Shown in pieces: positions 1 to 5,734 of a stretch of 16,722 bases of DNA (the first letter of the stretch is position 1; every line of letters begins with the position of its first letter). Both the position numbers and the translations under genes were made by a program. The stretch is taken from the NCBI GenBank assembly GCA_034440175.1, contig JAWXBO010000016.1, positions 1 to 16,722 on the forward strand. Direction: 5' to 3'. Origin of the DNA: SZUA-430 sp034440175. GTDB taxonomy: Bacteria > Pseudomonadota > Alphaproteobacteria > Micropepsales > Micropepsaceae. The notes below the pieces were generated by a model, which ran no database searches, had not been told where the DNA came from, and saw only the letters and a program-made list of their open reading frames with translations.

Positions 1-78
1 CTGCAAAACGACAGCCGGAAAATCATCTCTTTCTTTCAAAAGCCATCGCTCAAATACGCCGCCTAAAGATGAATCTAC

Positions 79-411
79 TTATGGACGGATTAATACAACA
101 TCACCAGGTTGCAACCTGTCCCCTTTGCCGGACGGTGTCGAAGCGAAAACGCGAAATCCGCCATCAGGCGATACGACACGAAGAACAGGTTTTTGAGTAC
201 CGTCGCTTTGTACAGCTATTGGTGATAGAGTTCCAAGCTCCCTCTGAGCGTCCACAACGAGCGCGACCACAGCGAGATTTTCCCGAATCTCTGTATTGCC
301 GAACTTGCATTGATACTCAAAAAAATCATTGCCGCTCTTGAAAAACAGCTTCCGCGGCAGGGACGTAGGATCAGGTAATGCACTTGTAGTCTTTTGAAAT
401 GGCCAGACCAT
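79..411 (-). CDS. Small hypothetical protein (110 aa)
   Basis: I do not recognise this protein and assign no function. The ATG at 411 is chosen over the in-frame GTG at 417 because a GGAGGG Shine-Dalgarno lies 5-6 bases before the ATG and would almost abut the GTG. The product has no obvious signal peptide or long hydrophobic segment. It is rich in beta-forming stretches (LAVVALVVDAQ, PVLRVVSPDGGFRVFAS) and ends in LQPGDVVLIRP, which suggests a small beta-rich soluble fold; that is inference. After the stop, the same frame stays open for 26 codons to the window edge, but no start codon is evident there, so a second gene cannot be claimed. The neighbour to the right is a mobile element. The strong ribosome-binding site and coherent composition support a real gene. 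Confidence 0.55.
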   Translation of the reverse strand: MVWPFQKTTSALPDPTSLPRKLFFKSGNDFFEYQCKFGNTEIRENLAVVALVVDAQRELGTLSPIAVQSDGTQKPVLRVVSPDGGFRVFASTPSGKGDRLQPGDVVLIRP

Positions 412-499
412 AGACACCCTCCGCGAATCGCTATAACAGCCTGCCCAGGGTGCGGCTCCTACATTAATGTGTCAAACACCATAGAGTGTAATTCGGTGG

Positions 500-524
500 T
501 AATTCGGTGACAGTGCACTTAATT
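500..524 (+). repeat. Left terminal inverted repeat of the RAYT element
   Basis: This is the exact reverse complement of 1295-1319. It contains GTGCAC as an internal palindrome and the TAA stop of the transposase (519-521, read on the minus strand). Confidence 0.85.
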
Positions 525-1262
525 CTTTTCAGCCTCCGGCACCGGCCCCGGCTTGCGCCCCGGTTTGGCGGCTTTGAGTGCCCGGCCGGTCTTGCGCTCC
601 AAGCGTGCGACAAAGGCGTCCGATCCCAAGGGGCGGCCGATGGTTTCGGCTCTGCGCAGTTTCTGCGATAGGTCCTCGTCCTCCCCCGATTTGATCAAAG
701 CCGCAAAATCGGGAAAGCGAGAAAGCACCGGTTCGCACGATGTCAATGTGTCCCCGCGCCCGAGATGCGCACCGCTTGCCGACTGATGCGGACATGAGCC
801 AGTGAATGTCAATGTGTCCCCGCGCCCGAGATGCGCATGGACGCTCGACCACGGCCAGTCGATCGCGCGCTTGCACAGCCGCGCGCGCACCGGATTGAGC
901 GCGACGTAGCGCAAAGCTGCGCCCAGATGGTTGTCATCCATCGCCACACAGCCGAAGCGTCCCTGCCAGAAATGCCCGCTGCGCTGCTGCCGCAGATGCA
1001 CGTGGCCGGCATAGTATCGATGCACGGGCGCCAGCGCGCGCCGAAGCGCATCTGCGTCGTGGGGCACGAGAATCAAGTGAACGTGGTTGGGCATCAAAAC
1101 CCACGCCCACACTTCGACACCGGCGGCCGCCGCATGCTCGGCCAAGAGGTCGCGATAGAGGCGGTAATCGTTGTCGCTGAAAAACGTGCGTGCGCGACCA
1201 TTGCCGCGCTGCGTCACATGGTGGGGAAGGCCGGGAAAGACAGCGCGGGCGAGGCGGGCCAT
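519..1262 (-). CDS. REP-associated tyrosine transposase (RAYT, Y1/HUH family)
   Basis: A 247-residue single-strand DNA transposase/nickase of the Y1_Tnp family, linked to REP sequence mobility. The N-terminus (MARLARAVFPGLPHHVTQRGN) is the standard RAYT opening. The metal-binding HUH motif is in MPNHVHLILVP (HVH, residues 60-62). The catalytic tyrosine is probably Tyr119 in LRYVALNPVRARL, and WPWSS follows at 136-140 as usual. The C-terminal 40 residues are basic. Its oddity is an in-frame duplication: AHLGRGDTLT occurs at residues 143-152 and again at 165-174, encoded by a 32-bp direct repeat, so the protein carries about 22 more residues than a single-copy version would. No strong Shine-Dalgarno precedes the ATG; the start is chosen because it matches the family. 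The active-site motifs look intact, so activity is possible, but the duplication lies just after the core and may affect it. Confidence 0.9.
   Translation of the reverse strand: MARLARAVFPGLPHHVTQRGNGRARTFFSDNDYRLYRDLLAEHAAAAGVEVWAWVLMPNHVHLILVPHDADALRRALAPVHRYYAGHVHLRQQRSGHFWQGRFGCVAMDDNHLGAALRYVALNPVRARLCKRAIDWPWSSVHAHLGRGDTLTFTGSCPHQSASGAHLGRGDTLTSCEPVLSRFPDFAALIKSGEDEDLSQKLRRAETIGRPLGSDAFVARLERKTGRALKAAKPGRKPGPVPEAEKN
740..837. repeat. Two 32-bp direct repeats, 66 bp apart, inside the RAYT gene
   Basis: Identical 32-base copies lie at 740-771 and 806-837, separated by 34 unrelated bases. The offset is 66 bp (22 codons), so the transposase frame is kept. On the plus strand each copy begins ATGTCAATGTGTCCCCGCG. 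Confidence 0.9.
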
Positions 1263-1294
1263 GGGGCACTCTACGGCCTGGGCGATAACGTGTC

Positions 1295-1319
1295 AATTAA
1301 GTGCACTGTCACCGAATTA
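1295..1319 (-). repeat. Right terminal inverted repeat of the RAYT element
   Basis: This is the exact reverse complement of 500-524. A decayed relative sits at 1620-1639 in the same orientation, matching at 17 of 20 positions. The repeat supplies the last few codons and the TGA stop of the truncated amidohydrolase frame on the minus strand. Confidence 0.85.
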
Positions 1320-1458
1320 TTTCCGGTATGTCACGGATGATGTCCATGAAGCCGTGATCAGACGGCGGCAGGTTCCTGAGGATCGCCGTCGGCCGGTCCC
1401 ACAGATGATGATGCGGGTCGATGATCGGAAGGTTTGGTTCGAGGATATGTTCGCTCAT
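1309..1458 (-). pseudogene. Truncated 5' end of an amidohydrolase (metal-dependent hydrolase) gene
   Basis: Reading from an ATG at 1458, the minus strand encodes 49 residues containing LPIIDPHHHLWDRP, then ILRNLPPSDHGFMDIIRDIPE. The DPHHHLWD motif is the N-terminal metal-binding signature of amidohydrolase family 2 proteins (TIM-barrel hydrolases and decarboxylases, normally about 300 residues or more). The coding sequence meets the right end of the RAYT element at about 1319. The last three sense codons (IIR) and the TGA stop come from the element's inverted repeat. No continuation is found on the far side of the element (below 500), so the rest was lost or moved rather than simply split. 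A short GAGAC lies upstream of the ATG as a possible weak ribosome-binding site. The fragment cannot form an enzyme. Confidence 0.75.
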
Positions 1459-1493
1459 GGCCGTCTCGTTTGGTGCACACCAATTGGGTGGAG

Positions 1494-1639
1494 GGTACAG
1501 TTCATTTCCGCCGGCGTCGAGGTCTGGGCCTGGGTGCTGAGGCGCGAGCCATGTTCAATTGATTTTTGTGCCCCACGATCCCGGAAGCGATGCATCCATG
1601 GCCGAAGCCCGGGGGAGAGTTAAATGCATCGTCACCGAA
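1494..1639 (+). mobile_element. Decayed, internally deleted RAYT-type element
   Basis: The plus-strand sequence at 1509-1580 encodes GVEVWAWVL, then after a 1-base shift HVQLIFVPHDP. These match GVEVWAWVL and HVHLILVPHD of the intact RAYT gene in the same order. The second histidine of the HUH motif has become Gln, and the frame is broken between the two blocks. The right edge (1620-1639) matches the intact element's end at 17 of 20 bases. The left edge (about 1494-1507) is a weaker match to the other end. The rest of the gene is deleted. It lies in opposite orientation to the intact element and is clearly a dead relic. Confidence 0.65.
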
Positions 1640-2011
1640 ACGACGCGCGCGTGAACTTTTGACTTGATTTTTCTTACCTCTAGTTCTATCTTTGTTCCTT
1701 CGCGTGTTTGATTGGACGTTTACGCTTTGAATTGGGCGCCGTTTACCGAAAAAAATCATGCGACAAGTTGGCAGAAATGGGATGGGCTTGATGCTTCTTG
1801 GTTACAGTTGTTGCCCGGGTGGCACCCAGATGTTGTGGTTTTGGATTTTCATTTGTCCTATTGCATTTAGGGGTCAGGCATTTGCGTTTGAGAAAATGGC
1901 TTAAAATTTGGGGTTTTGGTTTGTGAAAATGGCTAAAAACAGCCTTATTGCAAGTTTGCATGCAAAAAGGGGGTGAGGGGGGGGTATCCCCTCGCGCCCC
2001 AAGGAGTTCAG
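1640..2011. other. AT-rich gap with no convincing gene
   Basis: This stretch is visibly richer in A and T runs than the rest of the window. Short frames on both strands are low-complexity and show no family signature. It contains an imperfect direct repeat (GAGAAAATGGCTTAAAA and GTGAAAATGGCTAAAAA, roughly 1890-1940) and a small GGCT/AGCC hairpin around 1931-1944. A G-run followed by GTATCCCC (about 1976-1990) can form a short hairpin just before the radical SAM ribosome-binding site. I see no tRNA or recognisable structured RNA. Confidence 0.5.
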
Positions 2012-3136
2012 ATGGGCAAAAATGTCGTTGGATTTGGGCACCGGCCGCCGGTCGAGGGCGAGTTTGCGGCGCATCCGGCGGGCACCAGCGGGCGTGGGGC
2101 GTTCAGCAATGGCTCGGGCCGGTTTGAGAGCGAGCACCGGGTGCTGATCGACGATGGTTGGGGGACACTGGACGATGAGGCGCCGGCGCTGAAAACCTCG
2201 GTCGGGATCGACGCAACGCGCAGCATCATTGCGCGAAACGTGTCCCCCGATTTGCCGTTCGACCGCTCGATCAATCCCTATCGCGGGTGCGAGCATGGCT
2301 GCATCTATTGCTTCGCGCGGCCGACGCATGCGTATCTGGGATTGTCGCCGGGACAGGATTTCGAAGCGCGGCTGTTTGCCAAGCCCAAGGCGGCAACGCT
2401 GTTGGCGGCCGAGTTGCGCCGGCCCGGCTACAGCGTCAAGACCATGGCGCTGGGGACCAATACCGATCCCTATCAGCCGATCGACGGGCGGTTTCAGATT
2501 ACGCGGGAGATCCTGAAGGTGCTGCGCGACTTCCGCCATCCGGTAGCGATCGTCACCAAATCCAACCGGGTGCTGCGCGATATCGATATCCTGTCGGAGA
2601 TGGCTTCGATGAACCTGGCGCGGGTGGCGATTTCTGTGACGACGCTTGACCGCAAACTGGCGCGGACGATGGAGCCACGCGCGCCTACGCCTGAGCGGCG
2701 GCTGGAGGCCATGCGTGCGTTATCGGCTGCGGGGATTCCGACCGCGGTAATGACGGCACCGGTTATTCCGGCGCTTAATGATCACGAGATTGAGAGCATT
2801 CTGGAACGCTCGTATGAGGCGGGGGCGCGCAATGCGGCCTATGTGGTGTTGCGTCTGCCGCTGGAGATCAAGGATCTGTTCGCCGAGTGGCTGGAGGCGG
2901 CGCAACCGGGGCGGGCCAAGCATGTGATGTCGCTGATCCGCTCGATGCGCGGGGGCAAAGATTACGACGCGGAGTGGGGAAAACGCATGAAGGGCACAGG
3001 CGTTTATGCCGATTTGATCACCAAACGCTTCAAGCTCACTTGTGAACGGCTGGGGCTCAATCAACAATGGCCGGCACAACGGGTTGATTTGTTTCAGCCG
3101 CCGCCAAAGGCGGGCGATCAGATGCAGTTGCTGTGA
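2012..3136 (+). CDS. PA0069-type radical SAM protein (SplB-like)
   Basis: A 374-residue radical S-adenosylmethionine protein of the PA0069 family, related to spore photoproduct lyase SplB (COG1533). The [4Fe-4S] cluster motif CX3CX2C is visible as Cys93, Cys97 and Cys100 in INPYRGCEHGCIYCFARPTH. The radical SAM half-barrel follows, with recognisable GTNTDPYQPIDG, IVTKS and PVIPALND. The ATG at 2012 is chosen because AAGGAG sits directly upstream with good spacing; an in-frame GTG at 1973 lacks such a site and would add a non-family leader. The substrate of this family is not established. The protein lacks the spore context, so photoproduct repair should not be assumed. rnhB follows after 12 bp on the same strand, so the two probably share a transcript. 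Confidence 0.9.
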   Translation: MGKNVVGFGHRPPVEGEFAAHPAGTSGRGAFSNGSGRFESEHRVLIDDGWGTLDDEAPALKTSVGIDATRSIIARNVSPDLPFDRSINPYRGCEHGCIYCFARPTHAYLGLSPGQDFEARLFAKPKAATLLAAELRRPGYSVKTMALGTNTDPYQPIDGRFQITREILKVLRDFRHPVAIVTKSNRVLRDIDILSEMASMNLARVAISVTTLDRKLARTMEPRAPTPERRLEAMRALSAAGIPTAVMTAPVIPALNDHEIESILERSYEAGARNAAYVVLRLPLEIKDLFAEWLEAAQPGRAKHVMSLIRSMRGGKDYDAEWGKRMKGTGVYADLITKRFKLTCERLGLNQQWPAQRVDLFQPPPKAGDQMQLL

Positions 3137-3148
3137 TGGAAATTACTG

Positions 3149-3766
3149 ATGCCGCACTTTGATCGCGAACGTAGAGTTGTCGGGCCGGTGGCCGGAGTCG
3201 ATGAAGTGGGGCGCGGGCCGCTGGCAGGGCCCGTCTACGCCTGCGCGGTTATTCTTGATCCGGCGCGCCTGCCCACAGGCATCGACGATTCCAAATCACT
3301 ATCCGAAGCCAAACGCGAGAGCGCCTTTGCGCAGGTGATGGAAAGCGCGCTGAGTGTGGGGATTGGTGTGGCCGATGTGGCCGAGATCGATGCGCTGAAT
3401 ATATTGCAGGCAACGATGCTGGCGATGCGACGGGCGGTGGATGAGTTGGCGATTGCGCCGGCGCATGTTCTGGTCGATGGCAATCGCCTGCCCGCCCTGC
3501 CCTGCCCCGGCGATGCGATCATTGGCGGCGATGCGACGGTGTTGTCGATTGCTGCGGCTTCGATCATCGCCAAAGTGACGCGCGACCGGGTGATGTGCGA
3601 GCTCGACGCTTTGCATCCCGGTTATCATTGGTCGCGCAACAAAGGTTATGGCACCGCAGACCATGTGTCGGCGCTGCAACGACTGGGCGCGAGCGTTCAT
3701 CATCGCAAAACATTTGCACCCGTTGCTCATATACTGATGACGACGAGAGCGGCGGTCGCGAATTAA
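3149..3766 (+). CDS. rnhB: Ribonuclease HII
   Basis: A 205-residue RNase HII that cuts the RNA strand of RNA/DNA hybrids and single ribonucleotides embedded in DNA, in the cytoplasm. The acidic active site is visible: Asp18 and Glu19 in AGVDEVGRGPLAGPV, Asp110 in VLVDGNRLP and Asp146 in AKVTRDRVM. The GRG loop that senses the ribonucleotide is residues 21-23, and the DSKSL motif follows at 47-51. Length is normal for the family. It lies 12 bp after the radical SAM gene and shortly before ccrM. The ribosome-binding site is weak (a GGAA about 8 bases upstream). There is no clear terminator after it, so read-through into the ccrM leader is possible. Confidence 0.95.
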   Translation: MPHFDRERRVVGPVAGVDEVGRGPLAGPVYACAVILDPARLPTGIDDSKSLSEAKRESAFAQVMESALSVGIGVADVAEIDALNILQATMLAMRRAVDELAIAPAHVLVDGNRLPALPCPGDAIIGGDATVLSIAAASIIAKVTRDRVMCELDALHPGYHWSRNKGYGTADHVSALQRLGASVHHRKTFAPVAHILMTTRAAVAN

Positions 3767-3826
3767 CCGAGTTATGCACAGCCTTTAGAAAGAGGGACGC
3801 TATATCTAGTAGGTGATGGAGCTCAG

Positions 3827-3896
3827 GATTCAATATCGATTCAGGCGTTAACTTTCTGATTCAAAACACTTATTGACGGCGAGTCCGGCGTGACTC
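3827..3896. promoter_or_regulatory. Cluster of GANTC sites upstream of ccrM
   Basis: Five GANTC sites start at 3827, 3838, 3858, 3881 and 3892. A sixth starts at 4046, three bases before the ATG, and a seventh lies inside the gene at 4107. A random sequence would give about one per 256 bases, so five in 70 bp is a strong excess. GANTC is the recognition sequence of CcrM, the product of the adjacent gene, and methylation-state control of ccrM transcription is known in Caulobacter. Start-to-start offsets of 11, 31, 54 and 65 bases from the first site are close to whole helical turns, so the sites would lie roughly on one face of the helix. A TTAAC half-site (3848-3852) lies within the cluster, but no full CtrA box (TTAA-N7-TTAA) was found. 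Confidence 0.7.
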
Positions 3897-3911
3897 AAGG
3901 TGCCCAGCGTT

Positions 3912-3949
3912 AGAGCCGGTTGCGTTAGGGCATTTTCGCAAGCGGCTCT
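3912..3949 (+). other. Hairpin in the ccrM leader
   Basis: AGAGCCG-G-TTGCG pairs with CGCAA-G-CGGCTCT around a 12-base loop: 12 base pairs with one internal G-G mismatch. No T-run follows, so it is not a standard intrinsic terminator. It lies about 100 bp before the ccrM ATG, downstream of the GANTC cluster, where it would be in the mRNA leader if transcription starts upstream. Confidence 0.5.
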
Positions 3950-4052
3950 CCATTTACGATCAAACTCGCGTCCTGACGGCAAGCCGGCAGCCAGAATTTT
4001 ATGGCCATTCGCGCCCCGAAAGACGCCCACACATTTGGGGGCCTTGAGTCGC

Positions 4053-5150
4053 ATGGGAATTCTTACGAAGCCGATCGCCAACTACCTCGACACCATTCTC
4101 AAAGGTGACTCGATCTCTATGATGAATGAGCTGCCGGCCAAGAGTGTCGATCTCATTTTTGCCGACCCGCCCTACAATCTGCAATTGGAAGGCGAGCTTT
4201 CAAGGCCTGATCAAAGCAAGGTCGATGCATGCGACGATGCGTGGGACCAGTTCGCGAGCTTTGCCGAGTATGACCGGTTCTCACGCGAGTGGCTTACAGC
4301 GGCGCGCCGGGTACTGAAGGACAATGGATCGATCTGGGTGATCGGCTCGTACCACAATATCTATCGCGTTGGCTCGATCATGCAGGATCTGGGCTATTGG
4401 TTCCTCAACGATATTGTTTGGCGCAAGTCGAACCCGATGCCGAACTTTCGCGGACGCCGGTTTACGAATGCGCATGAGACAATGCTGTGGTGCTCGAAGT
4501 CGAAAGATCAGAAAGGCTACACCTTCAATTACGACGCGATGAAGGCGCTCAACGACGATTTGCAGATGCGCTCGGATTGGCTGATCCCGCTGTGCACTGG
4601 TGGCGAACGGCTGAAAGACGACAAGGGGCAAAAAGCGCACCCGACGCAGAAACCTGAAGCGCTTCTCCATCGCGTGTTGCTGGCGTCGTCAAAGCCCGGC
4701 GACGTTGTGCTCGATCCTTTCTTCGGCACGGGCACGACGGGTGCGGTGGCCAAGAAACTCGGGCGGCGTTTCATCGGGATTGAGCGCGATCCGGGTTACA
4801 TTGCGGTGGCCAAGAAGCGCATCGCCCAGGTCTCGCGTACTTCGCCCGAAGATCTGGAAGTGATGAAGTCGAAAAAAGAAGAACCACGCGTGCCGTTTGG
4901 CGTGGTGGTGGAGCGTGGCCTGCTTGAACCGGGCACGAAACTCTATGACCACGCAAAGCGCTATGCCGCAAAGGTTCGCGCCGATGGGTCACTGGTGTGC
5001 CGCGACGCGACGGGTTCAATTCATCAGATCGCGGCGCACGTGCAAGGCCTGCCCGCATGCAATGGCTGGACCTATTGGCACTTCGACGCGCAGGGCGTGA
5101 TGAAGCCGATCGATTTATTGCGCCAACAAATCCGGGCGGAGATGCATTAG
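4053..5150 (+). CDS. ccrM: CcrM-type GANTC adenine-N6 DNA methyltransferase
   Basis: A 365-residue beta-class, cell-cycle-associated DNA adenine methyltransferase that methylates the A of GANTC using S-adenosylmethionine. The catalytic DPPY motif is at residues 38-41 (IFADPPYNLQ). The order is permuted, with the SAM-binding motif later (DPFFGTGTTG, 221-230), as expected for the beta class. HPTQKP is at 196-201, and MRSDW at 172-176 and NPMPNFRGRRF at 127-137 are hallmark CcrM segments. The C-terminal domain that recognises DNA (about 265-365, including CNGWTYWHF) is present, separating it from shorter HinfI-like relatives. The ATG at 4053 is chosen because family similarity begins there; the frame stays open upstream to 3900, but that part looks non-coding. 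It stands alone, with its own upstream region full of GANTC sites, suggesting self-regulation by methylation. Confidence 0.95.
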   Translation: MGILTKPIANYLDTILKGDSISMMNELPAKSVDLIFADPPYNLQLEGELSRPDQSKVDACDDAWDQFASFAEYDRFSREWLTAARRVLKDNGSIWVIGSYHNIYRVGSIMQDLGYWFLNDIVWRKSNPMPNFRGRRFTNAHETMLWCSKSKDQKGYTFNYDAMKALNDDLQMRSDWLIPLCTGGERLKDDKGQKAHPTQKPEALLHRVLLASSKPGDVVLDPFFGTGTTGAVAKKLGRRFIGIERDPGYIAVAKKRIAQVSRTSPEDLEVMKSKKEEPRVPFGVVVERGLLEPGTKLYDHAKRYAAKVRADGSLVCRDATGSIHQIAAHVQGLPACNGWTYWHFDAQGVMKPIDLLRQQIRAEMH

Positions 5151-5695
5151 AGCCCTGATGACTTCAGGTCAAACCGTGTCCGTCCGGGAATCGCCCCTGA
5201 CGGCAACGTCGGGATGTGAATTTTCCACTTGCATCGGGCAAGAATGTTCCGTATATGTTCTAGCTTCGGAGTGGGGTCGATTTCACGGCCCTTCCTTCCG
5301 CTGCGACTTGAAACTTGAATATCATGCCAAAACATTTTGGGGGCGCGCGCGCTGCCCTGAAAGGCGGATGGCTGACGTGCTGGGGGAAGCGCGGTGTCAA
5401 GCTCGGCTCGTGCGTACACAATTTACAGGCTGTTACGGGCAGTGTGACGGAGATTTCCGCAGTCTTAAGCCAATGTGACGCTGTGACGGGTCACCCAACA
5501 CACTGCTTTGCATTCGCCGCTTGTGATTTCGAGTTGCCGTTCAACCGGGCGCTGAACAGGAGTGTAAAACCATGGGCGTCCGTGGGGTTTGCAAGCAGTA
5601 AGGAATTTCACCGTGAAGGCGCGAAGGACGCAAAGAGAAAAAGGGTTGGCGCTTGGCTGCGAATTGCTTGCCACTCGACGAGCAGGACTTGATCT
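5151..5695. other. 545-bp gene-poor gap with several dyads
   Basis: Short open frames on both strands show no family features. Structures seen are a CCTGACG-GCAA-CGTCGGG hairpin with a GNRA-type loop (5196-5213), a CCAAAA-CA-TTTTGG dyad (5327-5340), a GTGAC-GG-GTCAC dyad (5483-5494) near two further GTGACG copies, and the left arm of a long inverted repeat at 5601-5640. The first hairpin is followed by a few T residues after eight bases and might contribute to transcription ending after ccrM; that is weak. No RNA gene was recognised. Confidence 0.5.
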
Positions 5696-5734
5696 TTATC
5701 TTGGCGTTCTTCGCGCCCTTGCGGTGAAATTCTT
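5601..5734. repeat. Long imperfect inverted repeat reaching into the 3' end of mutY
   Basis: The arms at 5601-5640 and 5695-5734 are reverse complements at about 33 of 40 positions, with a 54-bp centre. The arm core reads GAATTTCACCG then CGCGAAG. From memory, closely similar TTTCACCGCGAAG...GCGAAG sequences recur in intergenic regions of many unrelated bacteria, so this is probably a member of a dispersed repeat family. The right arm encodes the MutY C-terminus and its stop codon. Confidence 0.7.

Larger units (their letters stand above)
500..1319 (-). mobile_element. RAYT/IS200-like element with perfect 25-bp inverted ends
   Basis: An 820-bp unit is bounded by 500-524 and 1295-1319, exact reverse complements over 25 bases (core GGTGACAGTGCACTTAATT on the left, its complement on the right). 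It encloses a single REP-associated tyrosine transposase gene on the minus strand. The left repeat contains the transposase stop codon. Just outside the left end, GTAATTCGGTG occurs twice in tandem (488-498 and 499-509), the second copy running into the repeat. The right end interrupts an amidohydrolase gene. IS200/IS605-type enzymes normally act on subterminal hairpins in single-stranded DNA, so these long perfect inverted ends are better read as a REP/BIME-like flanking pair recognised by the RAYT than as classical DDE-type ends; that is inference. Confidence 0.75.

Noticed and set aside
740..837. Repeat-spacer-repeat of 32/34/32 bp resembling a minimal CRISPR array
   Set aside because: Both copies lie in frame inside the RAYT coding sequence, there are only two copies, and no cas genes or leader are present. 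It is a coding duplication.
831..1623. Plus-strand frames opposite the RAYT gene and amidohydrolase stub
   Set aside because: They are antisense shadows. The only meaningful part is the RAYT relic at 1509-1580, which is reported separately.
2012..3136. Spore photoproduct lyase activity for the radical SAM protein
   Set aside because: The sequence fits the PA0069 branch. The organism type suggested by the rest of the window does not form endospores, so the SplB reaction should not be transferred.
3763..3872. CtrA-binding box upstream of ccrM
   Set aside because: TTAACC at 3763-3768 and TTAAC at 3848-3852 are half-sites; no partner TTAA follows at the required 7-base spacing.
3900..4052. Open N-terminal extension of ccrM by 51 codons
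   Set aside because: CcrM family similarity starts at the ATG at 4053. The extension overlaps the leader hairpin and has no family-like residues or ribosome-binding site.
3848..4081. 77-codon minus-strand frame in the ccrM upstream region
   Set aside because: It spans the GANTC sites and leader hairpin, has no recognisable domain or good ribosome-binding site, and overlaps the ccrM start. It is more likely a chance frame.
5147..5692. Short frames on both strands in the ccrM-mutY gap
   Set aside because: Their products are low-information, include the repeat arm (FHREGAKDAKRK) and show no start signals or family motifs.
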